From Legionella moravica DSM 19234 (GTDB lineage Bacteria; Pseudomonadota; Gammaproteobacteria; Legionellales; Legionellaceae): a stretch of 64,000 nucleotides of DNA. Position numbers and translations under genes: made by a program. Each line of letters opens with the position of its first letter. The stretch's first letter is position 1. The stretch is taken from positions 167,166-231,165 of the forward strand of contig NZ_KE384000.1 of assembly GCF_000423305.1 (NCBI RefSeq), in the 5' to 3' direction. Below, piece by piece: positions 1 through 8,335 of this stretch. The notes beneath the pieces were generated by a model that saw only the letters and a program-made list of their open reading frames with translations, was not told the origin of the DNA and made no database searches.

Positions 1-1170
1 CCCAACGGAACACTCTCAAAAGGGAAAGCAACCTTTTTAATAGCCGATGAAATATATTGGCACAATCTGCGCTCGCTTCCTCCCGAAACTGCAAGCGAAG
101 AAGAACTGAAAAATCAGGCTTTAATGATGGGCGAAGAATACATTAAAGCGAATCTGGATCAATTCCTTACCCCCCTGGGAATAAACAGTACTGAGTTTAA
201 TGCAACTCATGGAAATAAAACTGTTGATGAACAAATTTCTGTAATTAATCAATTAGCCTTGGATATGGGCAAAAACATTGAAATCGTGCGCTGGCATACC
301 TGGATTAGCCGGGACAATGCCGAAGATCAAATAAAACAGATGGTACCACTTTATAAGACAACCGATGGACTCAAGGCAGCCATTGATACTGACGCAGACA
401 GCTTTGTCATGAGACATAGAGATGATACAGCAATATCTCAGGACGTTTGGAGGCATCGCTCCGAAAACTATTTGACGGAGGAAAACCCTGCTGTAATGTG
501 GTTAGCAGGAAAATTAGGTTACAACTTTATCATTTATCCAGGTAAAATTCTTTCATCTTTTGAAGAAACCAAAAAGTTCTTCTTAGTAAAAGACCATAAG
601 CCTTTTATACGTGATGGCCAGAGCATATCCGATGATTGCGCCCACAACCCACTTAGTACTCATGTACCCGACCCGGATCGGCTGGTTAACTGGTTAGAAC
701 CCACTTTTATCAATAGCAATACCCCCAAGGGCTTTAAAGTCTCCAGTAGTGATCTGCCTCCCGCTTTTTTCTCTGCTCCAGAAGCAGGAAGATCCAGAAA
801 ACACAAACTCACTGAGGAAGCAGATGATGTGCCTGCCAAAGCAATCGCCATTTCGAGTGGTATGAATTCTAATACTGGCGTTAGTTCAAGTACTGACGAT
901 GTAATTCTTTCCTCATCAAGTCGCAAGTTAATTATCTCATCCATGATTGAAGGCATGAACCTGGCGTTAAAACACCCGTCAACTTCAATGTTTATGCAAG
1001 AGGAACCTCATACTACTTATTCCAGCATGGTAGAAAAATTTCAACAAATGACCAAGCAAATACTTAATTCAGATTTAGATCCTGTAGAAAAAGTAGATTT
1101 TGTAAAGGCATTAATAGAAGCCTGTCTTCAAAATGATGACTTTTCTACTTCGTTAAAAATGAACTCATAA
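1..1170 (+). CDS. tRNA-dependent cyclodipeptide synthase, XYP-type, 5' end outside window
   Basis: The reading frame is open to the first base, so the N-terminus lies upstream; 389 residues are visible. Family landmarks follow in order: FLIADEIYWHNL (visible residues 12-23), IVRWHTWIS (95-103), the catalytic pair Y157 and E161 in NYLTEE, and IYPGK with Y179-P180, which replaces the Tyr-His of the NYH subfamily and marks the XYP subfamily. Such enzymes take aminoacyl groups from two charged tRNAs and make a cyclic dipeptide. The nucleophilic serine expected about 20-30 residues before the first landmark is outside the window. The region after about residue 200 (about 190 residues, Ser-rich in the middle) has no counterpart in a typical 220-290 residue enzyme and could be a secretion or regulatory tail. 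Substrates cannot be read from the sequence. Confidence 0.75.
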   Translation, partial: PNGTLSKGKATFLIADEIYWHNLRSLPPETASEEELKNQALMMGEEYIKANLDQFLTPLGINSTEFNATHGNKTVDEQISVINQLALDMGKNIEIVRWHTWISRDNAEDQIKQMVPLYKTTDGLKAAIDTDADSFVMRHRDDTAISQDVWRHRSENYLTEENPAVMWLAGKLGYNFIIYPGKILSSFEETKKFFLVKDHKPFIRDGQSISDDCAHNPLSTHVPDPDRLVNWLEPTFINSNTPKGFKVSSSDLPPAFFSAPEAGRSRKHKLTEEADDVPAKAIAISSGMNSNTGVSSSTDDVILSSSSRKLIISSMIEGMNLALKHPSTSMFMQEEPHTTYSSMVEKFQQMTKQILNSDLDPVEKVDFVKALIEACLQNDDFSTSLKMNS

Positions 1171-1452
1171 GACACGTGCTTTAATAAAAATCAAAAATTT
1201 TCAATACACTAGTGTATTAAAAACACTTGCTAACAAATTGTATCAGGATCTGCCTAACTTGACTGCCTGCAAGGATGCGCCAGCATTAAAAAATCACATA
1301 GATCAAAATAAAATCATTCTCAAGAGTTTAAACTCTATGAACTCTTTTTTGATAAAACAACCAGGCGTCTCTTTTCACATCAAGTATTAAATGGTATTCC
1401 AGAGAACGAAGATTGGAGGCCAGTCGTTCAGGATGATGCCTTCTGGCAGTAG
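1163..1452 (+). pseudogene. Decayed coding remnant in two frames
   Basis: After the synthase stop an open stretch without a usable start reads as a plausible helical protein (LKTLANKLYQDLPNLTAC and on) to a stop at 1388-1390. A second frame, overlapping from about 1350, continues with LFSHQVLNGIPENEDWRP to a stop at 1450-1452. The pattern suits the 3' end of a gene broken by a frameshift. The family is not recognised. It could also be chance open frame in AT-rich DNA. Confidence 0.3.
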
Positions 1453-1488
1453 ATTCAGATTGTGACACAAATATCGGAACACTCTATG

Positions 1489-1528
1489 ATGACCTCAATG
1501 CTCCAACGATAATCTATTTTGAGGTCAT
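1489..1528. repeat. 10-bp inverted repeat, possible terminator
   Basis: ATGACCTCAA at 1489-1498 pairs perfectly with TTGAGGTCAT at 1519-1528 across a 20-base loop. It lies between the decayed remnant and the diguanylate cyclase gene. There is no clear T-run after either arm, so termination is only a suggestion. Confidence 0.35.
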
Positions 1529-1584
1529 TCTTATCATATAACCGTTGCCAGCCGGAGTGAATTCAAATCACTCCGAATTCTTCT

Positions 1585-1613
1585 ACTTAAATGAACCTCA
1601 GATGAGGTATAAT
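1585..1613 (+). promoter_or_regulatory. Candidate promoter of the diguanylate cyclase gene
   Basis: A perfect TATAAT at 1608-1613 stands 26 bases before the ATG. The hexamer 17 bases upstream (ACTTAA) matches the -35 consensus poorly. A small hairpin, CCTCA-GA-TGAGG, ends directly before the -10 box and could bind a regulator. Confidence 0.3.
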
Positions 1614-1638
1614 CAATATATCAATCTTAATTGATGGT

Positions 1639-2802
1639 ATGAATTTGAAGAAACTTTATCATAGATTTCGATTATCCAGTCAACAAATACCGGAAGAATT
1701 TCAGAGTATTCGCTATAAATATGATTTTTTAAACCGTATTTATTTTATAGTATGTTGTGCCAGCTTGATTATGGGCTTGGTGCGTTTTTACGAAAGTACT
1801 CTCCTTGGCCTGATTACCCTGAGTTACTCAGTTACAGGATTTTACTTCCTTTATTATTTAAAACATCATTTAGAACACATTGAACAGGTATGTACTTTTG
1901 TTTTAGTGCAATCCTATATTATGGCAATAACGCTTTATCTATTAAATTTTCCCTATACTCTTCGTTTGTCATTCTTTTTTTTATTAATGTCCACTGCACT
2001 GTTCCTGAAAGGAAGAAAACAAGGTTTGTTTTGGATGATGGCGATTATGAGCGCGATTTTCATAGGAGATGTCTTTTTTATTAACCTAATCGGCTATTCT
2101 CATCTTGATGTATTGGTGAGTAGCTTTGCAATTATTTGCCTGTACTTTATCGTTAACAGCTACGAACAAGTTAAAGAACAACAAACCGAAGACTTAAGAA
2201 CTTTAAATTTGGAATTGGAACGAAAGGTGCAGGAACGAACCGATGAGCTCAGGCGAGCGAACCAATTATTGGAACAGGAAAAATTAACTTTAAAAAAACT
2301 ATCTGTTACTGACCAACTGACCGGTTTATATAATCGATATAAAGTGAAGGAACTTTTTGAATACGAAAAGAAACAAATCAACCGTTACAACACCGATCTT
2401 TCGGTGATCATAATTGATATCGATTTCTTTAAATCCATCAATGACTCTTTTGGGCATATTGTAGGGGATTTAATATTACTTGAGTTAGCCAATCTATTAA
2501 GAAAATCATCAAGAAGCAGTGATATTGTATCACGATGGGGAGGAGAGGAGTTTTTAATTGTCACTCCAAAAACAAGTTTGGAGCAAGCGGCAATTTTAGC
2601 TGAACACATCCGCCAGGTCATTAAACTTCATCAATTTTCTCACGGCATCCATATTACAGTAAGTTTCGGCGTAACATCATTTCAAAAAAATGACACCTTG
2701 GAATCGATTATTCTAAGAGCAGATGATGCATTATATAAAGCAAAAAATTCAGGCAGGGATATTGTCAAAATACATTCAGAATCCGAGTGCGGGGGCTCAT
2801 AA
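1639..2802 (+). CDS. Membrane diguanylate cyclase (GGDEF)
   Basis: This enzyme condenses two GTP into the second messenger cyclic di-GMP. The 387-residue protein has about five or six hydrophobic segments between residues 32 and 172, an acidic/basic coiled-coil linker at about 173-225, and a C-terminal GGDEF domain. The active-site signature is GGEEF at 301-305, a functional variant. RSSD at 292-295 sits exactly five residues before it, as an inhibitory I-site does, so product feedback is likely. There is no EAL domain. The N-terminal sensor does not match a family I can name. It appears to be transcribed alone. Confidence 0.9.
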   Translation: MNLKKLYHRFRLSSQQIPEEFQSIRYKYDFLNRIYFIVCCASLIMGLVRFYESTLLGLITLSYSVTGFYFLYYLKHHLEHIEQVCTFVLVQSYIMAITLYLLNFPYTLRLSFFFLLMSTALFLKGRKQGLFWMMAIMSAIFIGDVFFINLIGYSHLDVLVSSFAIICLYFIVNSYEQVKEQQTEDLRTLNLELERKVQERTDELRRANQLLEQEKLTLKKLSVTDQLTGLYNRYKVKELFEYEKKQINRYNTDLSVIIIDIDFFKSINDSFGHIVGDLILLELANLLRKSSRSSDIVSRWGGEEFLIVTPKTSLEQAAILAEHIRQVIKLHQFSHGIHITVSFGVTSFQKNDTLESIILRADDALYKAKNSGRDIVKIHSESECGGS

Positions 2803-2812
2803 CAAAGCCCCC
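2791..2812 (+). terminator. Weak hairpin over the cyclase stop codon
   Basis: GGGGGC (2791-2796) pairs with GCCCCC (2807-2812) around a 10-base loop that contains the stop codon of the diguanylate cyclase gene. A convergent gene ends at 2828, so the hairpin may serve both transcripts. No T-run follows. Confidence 0.35.
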
Positions 2813-2827
2813 TGATGTTCATTCAAA

Positions 2828-3301
2828 TTACATACCAGCCTTTGCAACTGCATCATCCTCAAAGACGCTTGAGGTAACGGTATCCATGACAGGGGCATTC
2901 GAAGCACTTTGCCTGGATCCTGGAGCAAAAAATGGCTTTGATGAGCCAGTAATATCAGCCTGATTCATTAATTGAGGTCTATTTTCCTGAATCTGATTTT
3001 GGGAAAAATGTTCCGATACATGCTTGATATCAGCGTTTGTAACGTAATTCGGTTGGAGATCTTCTGATTCAAAGGCATGAACGAATTTGTCCCCGGTTTT
3101 ATAACCAAAATACACCGTTCCTGCAACACATCCCCCAGTAGCAGCTAAACAAAGAATGGCCACTGGAACACCTATAATGGTGACGGAAAAACCAACAGTA
3201 GCCGTGGCAAAAACAACTACTCCGACGGCACTGACTCCTGTTAAAACGCCATAACCTAATCCTTGCACAAATTTAAGACTACGATTTTTCTTATGAGACA
3301 T
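2828..3301 (-). CDS. Small membrane protein of unknown function
   Basis: This 157-residue protein has a basic N-terminus (MSHKKNRSLKF), two adjacent hydrophobic, Gly/Ala-rich segments at about residues 13-65, and a soluble polar C-terminal half ending in an acidic stretch (FEDDAVAKAGM). The start was set by AAGGA eight bases before this ATG; the ATG three codons earlier directly abuts that site and is unlikely. The glycine-rich hairpin-like membrane pair is unlike a transporter. It could be an effector or an envelope protein; I do not recognise a family. Confidence 0.65.
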   Translation of the reverse strand: MSHKKNRSLKFVQGLGYGVLTGVSAVGVVVFATATVGFSVTIIGVPVAILCLAATGGCVAGTVYFGYKTGDKFVHAFESEDLQPNYVTNADIKHVSEHFSQNQIQENRPQLMNQADITGSSKPFFAPGSRQSASNAPVMDTVTSSVFEDDAVAKAGM

Positions 3302-3585
3302 AATATCCATCCTTAGATTATTTATGATTTGAAAAAGCGGCCTTCATTTTTAAATTGACACATAAATGTTCAGCCGTCAATCCAGGAATAAATATGATCT
3401 AAGGTAGTGAAGCAATTCAATCAAGAATGTTATTGTGTTCACAGAACCCAAGCAGTGAACATAAATCACGCCTTTTTCATAGTATAAATGGCGCCCCCCT
3501 CGCCGCCCTCTGCTCACTAACAAATTTATCCAAATTTTTTCTACTATAATAATGAGATGAGCCTCTGGATGTTCTTGGATAAATC

Positions 3586-4989
3586 ATGGAACGTGTAGAA
3601 CAACATGTGATTCGTACTCTCTTTTCAAGAGCAATGTCTGACATGTATCGAAAGGAGGTTCCTCAATATGGAACCTTGTTGCAAATTGTTGATGAGGTCA
3701 ACACGGCAACACTCGCAGCACATCCTGAGTTACTTGCTGCATTAAAAAAGAATGATGATCTCGAAAGAATCAGCGAAGAACGACATGGTGCTATTCGACT
3801 GGGAACAGCAGCAGAATTGCATACCATGCGGGAATTATTTGCAGTTATGGGCATGTATCCGGTCGGCTATTATGATCTTTCCATCGCAGGCATACCCGTT
3901 CACGCAACAGCGTTCAGGCCGGTAACGGACATTGATTTAAAGAAAAATCCATTTCGAGTATTTACTTCGCTGTTACGCATCGAACTCATAGACGATCCGA
4001 AAATCCGTCTCATGGCAGAAAACATCCTGGCTTCCCGCTCTATATTCACCCCCAGAGTCAGGGAACTGATAGCGATCAATGCTGATAATGGTGGATTATC
4101 AAGGATTCAGGCTCAAGAATTTGTTCATGAAGCCTTAGAGACTTTTCGTTGGCATGATAAAGCGACTACCTCATTAGAACAGCATCATATTCTGGAAACA
4201 ATACATCCCTTAATAGCCGACATCGTTTGTTTTAAAGGCCCCCATATCAACCATCTCACACCCCGTACTCTGGACATCACTGCCATTCAAAAAAAAATGC
4301 ATGAGCTAGGACTTAACCCAAAAGCGATAATTGAAGGGCCTCCCGAACGAAATGTCCCTATATTATTACGTCAAACGTCATTCAAAGCATTGGAAGAAGC
4401 GATTTACTTTCCCACAAAGGATGGAGGTGAAGTTAAAGGAACTCATAAGGCGCGTTTTGGCGAAATTGAACAAAGAGGAATTGCTTTGACGCCTAAAGGA
4501 AGGGCGTTGTACGAGCACCTTCTCAATCAGGTGCGCTTCAACATTATTCCCGCTCTTGATGGAAGCAATGCAGCAGAATATTATCAAGTTCTGCACGATC
4601 AATTTTTAGCCTTCCCCGACTCACTGCATGAACTAATGAGCCAGGGCTTGGTTTATCTGGAATATCATGCTACTGAAAAAGGCATTCTGCATGCCGGAAC
4701 ACTAACCAATAAAACCGTGAATGAGTTGATCTCCGATGGATCTTTAGAATGTACACCCATTATTTATGAAGATTTTCTCCCCATTAGTGCTGCAGGAATA
4801 TTTACTTCCAATTTGGGGGATAATACCCCTCAACTTGTTCTGACTCCTGGTAATCAACGAGAGTTTGAAGAAGCCCTGGGTATTCCGATTCGAGAGCCTT
4901 TTGATTTATATGCAATGAGGGAACACGACTCCTTAATCACTGCTTTAAATAAAATAGGATTACCCCCAACCACGTTGCAAGCCAGTTAA
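3586..4989 (+). CDS. hglS: 2-oxoadipate dioxygenase/decarboxylase (HglS/YdcJ, former DUF1338)
   Basis: This cytosolic Fe(II) enzyme of the VOC superfamily converts 2-oxoadipate with oxygen to D-2-hydroxyglutarate and CO2, a late step of lysine catabolism. The 467-residue length is typical. Landmarks: ERHGAIRLGT gives H67 (metal) and R71 (substrate), PHINHLTPR gives H223 (metal), and HKARFGEIEQRG gives E293 (metal). The FRPVTDIDLKKNPFRVF block at about 110-126 and the LLRQTSFKALEE block at about 260-271 are also family-like. It stands alone between unrelated genes. The likely next enzyme, a YdiJ-type D-2-hydroxyglutarate dehydrogenase, is encoded at 19583-22609. Confidence 0.87.
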   Translation: MERVEQHVIRTLFSRAMSDMYRKEVPQYGTLLQIVDEVNTATLAAHPELLAALKKNDDLERISEERHGAIRLGTAAELHTMRELFAVMGMYPVGYYDLSIAGIPVHATAFRPVTDIDLKKNPFRVFTSLLRIELIDDPKIRLMAENILASRSIFTPRVRELIAINADNGGLSRIQAQEFVHEALETFRWHDKATTSLEQHHILETIHPLIADIVCFKGPHINHLTPRTLDITAIQKKMHELGLNPKAIIEGPPERNVPILLRQTSFKALEEAIYFPTKDGGEVKGTHKARFGEIEQRGIALTPKGRALYEHLLNQVRFNIIPALDGSNAAEYYQVLHDQFLAFPDSLHELMSQGLVYLEYHATEKGILHAGTLTNKTVNELISDGSLECTPIIYEDFLPISAAGIFTSNLGDNTPQLVLTPGNQREFEEALGIPIREPFDLYAMREHDSLITALNKIGLPPTTLQAS

Positions 4990-5297
4990 TACGCTGCAGT
5001 TAAGCCTCTAATTTGCAGGTTGTTGCAATCCAACAGGTCATCGTGAAATTGACAGGCTTTGGTATACCGGCTCCTCAGTATAAATCGCTAGACCTCTTGC
5101 CAGATCCTGTCAATGGTTACACAAGCGATGATTTGCAGATCCTTTTGACTGTCACAGTAAAACAATCGTGCAAATCGCTTTTATCAATCATTTTTGAGGG
5201 CGTCTGATTTTGTTCAGACGATGATGCACCCCAACCCTTAACGATTTCTAATTTTTTGTGCATCACTTCCTTAGGTTACGTTTTCGTAGCACTAAAC
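4990..5297. other. Intergenic region between convergent genes
   Basis: No convincing gene. A 7-bp hairpin (CGTCTGA/TCAGACG, 5201-5220) and a looser 8-bp pair (TGATGCAC at 5222-5229 with GTGCATCA at 5258-5265) lie between the 3' ends of the HglS and ankyrin genes and may help end both transcripts. Neither has a proper T-run. Confidence 0.4.
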
Positions 5298-6194
5298 TCA
5301 AACCCCCATAAATATTGGCTCAGTTCTCAGTTCTTGTGTTAAAGATGCATTTGATGTGTTTGTGTTATGTCCTTTTCGCCAGAATGACATGATGGTTATT
5401 ACGGCTTGCCTTTGTATTTCTAATTGCTTTTTTATAAGCAACTCTATTTTAAAGTCTTGATATTCTCTAGCTTTGCTTAAAATCTCTAATGACACAGAAG
5501 GTTCATATAATTTGTTATTTAGAAGATCTAATGCAGTTGTTTTACAATTATCTAAAATATTATCTTGTGCTCCGCTTTTCAATAATTCTAAAGCAAATTC
5601 AAATTTTTCTTCACTTAAAGCCAGATGTAACAATGTACATCCAGTTATGGGAGATTGTTCATTGATATCTAATAAAAAGGGTAGCAAAAGTTTAAAATCA
5701 TCCAGTTTATCGTCATTCATAGCTAAACTCAGAGAGGAATAAAGATCCACCCCATCATTAACTAAAGGATATTTTACCTGGAGCAGAAGGTCAAAACATG
5801 CATTGTTAATCATTGCGATACAATGAACATCAAACTCATAAAGCCCATCACTGTTAGCACAATATGTTGAACTAAAAGGCTTGTAGTCTCCCTGAATATA
5901 GGGATTATTTGTAGTGCCAACAAAATTAGGAATAACCACTTGAAAACAATCATCACTGGAAACTCCAATTTGCGTTGACATGTGAATAAAAAAATTAGTT
6001 AGCATAAAACAGTTAACTTTGAGTTTTCTTTGTTCCTTTAATTTGTGAATTTCTTGTTGGACAGCAGTGCCTTCATATATCCAATTCATTTCCTTAATAT
6101 ACTGTGAAATGACATCAAATAATAAATCGGTATCTGGTTCAGCTGTTTTAACCTTTTTCTTGTAACGAAACAAAATGGCATTTTCAATTATCAT
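5298..6194 (-). CDS. Ankyrin-repeat protein, candidate effector
   Basis: This 298-residue protein has about 150 residues of unrecognised N-terminal sequence, then at least two ankyrin-type repeats at about 165-240 (the clearest core is GCTLLHLALSEEKFEFALELL), and a basic helical tail with RQAVITIMSFWRKGHN. Ankyrin repeats bind other proteins; in Legionella such proteins are often Dot/Icm substrates that bind host targets. That role is inferred from family habit, not from a recognised signal. The gene start lies close to an IS5-type element at 6241. Confidence 0.7.
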   Translation of the reverse strand: MIIENAILFRYKKKVKTAEPDTDLLFDVISQYIKEMNWIYEGTAVQQEIHKLKEQRKLKVNCFMLTNFFIHMSTQIGVSSDDCFQVVIPNFVGTTNNPYIQGDYKPFSSTYCANSDGLYEFDVHCIAMINNACFDLLLQVKYPLVNDGVDLYSSLSLAMNDDKLDDFKLLLPFLLDINEQSPITGCTLLHLALSEEKFEFALELLKSGAQDNILDNCKTTALDLLNNKLYEPSVSLEILSKAREYQDFKIELLIKKQLEIQRQAVITIMSFWRKGHNTNTSNASLTQELRTEPIFMGV

Positions 6195-6271
6195 TATTAC
6201 TATTATTTCCTAAAAATATTCCATTATTTGAATTTGATTAGGCCGTGTCGTCACGAACCAACTCATCAAAG

Positions 6272-6583
6272 CCTACGTCCCGCGGCTCGTCCGCGGGATC
6301 CAAGCGATCTCGCCAGGCTATCTGAAGTTTCATCACAAGATAGATGCCCATAATGCAATACACCGGATCTGAACGGCTGCGACAAAAGAGGGGGTATTTT
6401 TAGCATATCTTGCCGCAATACCACGCCATTATTTAAGATGCATAAAAGCGTTTTCTACCCAGTGTCTCAATGATGCGCTGGTTCTGACATTTTACATCCT
6501 TGTCTATTAATTTTGGTGATATACCCACCATCACCAAAACAAGCGAGATCGCTGGATCCCGCGGACGAGCCGCGGGACGTAGG
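6272..6583. repeat. Inverted pair of GC-rich palindromes inside the IS remnant
   Basis: The segment 6272-6312 is the reverse complement of 6544-6583 apart from one indel. Each arm contains its own palindrome, CCCGCGG-CTCGT-CCGCGGG, plus a flank GATCGC. A separate perfect 10-bp hairpin, TTTTGGTGAT/ATCACCAAAA, lies at 6511-6539. The palindrome belongs to the same type as those at 42046, 42121, 57465 and 58553. Confidence 0.8.
6333..6488 (-). pseudogene. C-terminal fragment of an IS5-family transposase
   Basis: The minus strand reads VRTSASLRHWVENAFMHLK, a stop codon, then WRGIAARYAKNTPSFVAAV and a short tail to TGA at 6333-6335. This is the well-known C-terminal block of IS5-family DDE transposases. 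An in-frame TAA replaces the residue normally Arg, and all upstream catalytic parts are missing. Confidence 0.85.
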
Positions 6584-6886
6584 GATAGGGGAAATAAAAA
6601 CAGCAAGAATATCAGATTTTATAATTCGTGACGACACGACCTACATCATTAGAAAAAATTTTATAATAAACAAGATTGATAAAATAAACAATGTGTAAAA
6701 ATAATAACATGTCATGCTAATCCATTTTTTCCTACTTTTCTTGACTCATCTTTTTGCCCAACATACCAAGATATGGTTTGTTTCGGAACTCGCGCTGTTA
6801 TGCAAAACAAACTGGATGATTAAAGAATTATAGTAGGCAACCTCCCCATTAAAAAGATCTCAAAAAGTGATAAACACTCTATGGGT

Positions 6887-7975
6887 TTAAGACGTTAAGG
6901 AAGCGCTTGGGCTATTGTAAAGCGGAGCTAAGGGCTCATCATCAGGTGCTGATAGTTCCTGATCGGGATGATCCGCAGCAGATCGGGATAAAGACGATAA
7001 CATACGCCCAAAAAAACCGTATCCTTTTGTGGGGGCTGAGTGTAATGATAGGGTTTCTTCAATCACTTTGTCGCAGCCAGGTTTAGAAGCCCAATTAAGT
7101 ACCTGATCCTTTTTATAACCCAAATTGATGAGTTTTGTATAATTTTGCGCGACCGCCTTTAAGCTTTTGGAACCACCTGAGCGATCGACGATACCAATTA
7201 TTTCTTCTTTGTTTAATCCAACACTAATCAACTTATGGTGGTATTTACTTAAGGCGTCTAAATTCTTTGCCCCGCCATTACGAGATACAATTTTGACAAT
7301 CTGATCTACAGTATACTTACATTCCAAAGTTAGTTTATTATGATGTGCTATTACGCTAGCCAGATTTTTGGAGCCTCCATGATGAGCTGCTATATTAACA
7401 ATTTGTTGTTTTGAATAGCTCAATGATCTTAATGATCCATAGAACAATTTAAACGCATCGAGATTATTACATCCACCATTACAAGCGCCAATTTTAGCCA
7501 AATCTTTATGATTCAATTTATCTTCACGACAAAGTTCCATCAAGTTATCATGTTCTTCAACCAATTTTTCAAGAGTCAATTTTCTACTGCGGTTCAATAT
7601 TAACTTGTTAATATCTTCTGGCTCATAGCCCAAATCTTTTAATTGATTATAAAATTTTGAGTAGTCCTTTGGGTCTATTTTGAATTGTATTAATTTTAAC
7701 TCTATGGGTATTGGTTGTTTTCCCCAAAGAGTACGTTGAATTTTACTGATAGTGGTCAATTCAACCATTAAGGCAGGAGGTATACTTCGTTCTGTTCTTT
7801 TAGTACCTCTGCTCTGAAATGTTGACGAAAGAAAAAGCAGATCACTAGCTTGTAGCTCTGCACGGGGTTCCAATGGTGGAAGAATAATGGAACTTAGAGG
7901 AGGGAGAATCATAAAAGGAATCACCTGTTCCTGATCTACAGAGGAACTTGCCGAGCTGTTATCATCATTAAACAT
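6887..7975 (-). CDS. TAL-effector-like repeat protein, putative DNA-binding effector
   Basis: The protein carries tandem 33-34-residue repeats in exact register with TALE repeats. With the chosen start they are residues 154-186, 187-220, 221-253, 254-286 and a partial one from 287, preceded by a degenerate unit at 117-153. Each has the Q/D-I-V-x-I-x-x-x-x-GG-x-K-x-L frame. The residues at TALE positions 12-13 are CN, HH, RN, RS and KP. In TALEs each repeat reads one base, with residue 13 touching it. The protein ends in an acidic, Ser/Pro-rich tail (DQELSAPDDEPLAP), suitable for Dot/Icm export. The start at 7975 has GGA six bases upstream; an upstream ATG at 8215 would add 80 residues that look non-homologous. 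The repeat array spans about 7043-7516. With only four to five repeats, binding alone may be weak. Confidence 0.8.
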   Translation of the reverse strand: MFNDDNSSASSSVDQEQVIPFMILPPLSSIILPPLEPRAELQASDLLFLSSTFQSRGTKRTERSIPPALMVELTTISKIQRTLWGKQPIPIELKLIQFKIDPKDYSKFYNQLKDLGYEPEDINKLILNRSRKLTLEKLVEEHDNLMELCREDKLNHKDLAKIGACNGGCNNLDAFKLFYGSLRSLSYSKQQIVNIAAHHGGSKNLASVIAHHNKLTLECKYTVDQIVKIVSRNGGAKNLDALSKYHHKLISVGLNKEEIIGIVDRSGGSKSLKAVAQNYTKLINLGYKKDQVLNWASKPGCDKVIEETLSLHSAPTKGYGFFGRMLSSLSRSAADHPDQELSAPDDEPLAPLYNSPSASLTS

Positions 7976-8335
7976 AATACATCCAAAAAAATAGTCGACC
8001 AATAGTTGCGCTATAGGGTACATATTTAATATTAAGAAATTATTAAGAAGCCTTGATAAATGGGGGCTTGAATTAAAAAAATGGGTAAATCTCCATATAG
8101 GGAACTCAATTTCTCCGCACGATAGCCCTGACTCTTGGTCACAAATATTGAATCTTGGAGAAAAGTCATATTTGCGGGCAGGTTGAGCAAAAACCATTCT
8201 GAAAAAGCGCAGCATAGATGGCTATGTGAGCATTTTTCAGAATGGTTTCCTCAACCTGCACCAATTATGGCTTTTCAGTGAGTTGTGCACAAGAGATAGG
8301 ACCATACCTGCAGGCAACCTCGCTGCATGGCTTCA
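7976..8335. other. Intergenic region with a large inverted repeat
   Basis: This gap separates two minus-strand effector-like genes. The frame of the TALE-like gene stays open through 8215, but that stretch has no good ribosome site of its own. The rest is filled by the long inverted repeat at 8178-8259. A short motif (ACTCTTGGTCAC) recurs in another intergenic region near 31540. Confidence 0.4.
8178..8259. repeat. About 40-bp imperfect inverted repeat
   Basis: Bases 8178-8217 (beginning GCAGGTTGAG, ending CATAG) pair with 8222-8259 around a 4-base loop, with a few indels. The resulting stem of nearly 40 bp is too long and lacks a T-run for a normal terminator. It resembles a palindromic IS end or a folding RNA. 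No target duplication was found. Confidence 0.6.

Larger units (their letters stand above)
6241..6641. mobile_element. IS5-family (IS427-like) remnant with terminal repeats and TA duplication
   Basis: GGCCGTGTCGTCACGAA at 6241-6257 is the inverse of TTCGTGACGACACGACC at 6625-6641 with one mismatch. Both ends are flanked by TA (6239-6240 and 6642-6643), the target duplication of the IS427 group. Inside lie a nested 40-bp inverted repeat and the last part of a transposase on the minus strand. At 401 bp it is far shorter than a full IS of about 800-900 bp, so it is an internally deleted, non-autonomous copy. Confidence 0.85.

Noticed and set aside
5013..5207. 64-residue frame with TTG start after the HglS gene
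   Set aside because: No ribosome site, no protein-like pattern, and it ends in a hairpin; taken as intergenic.
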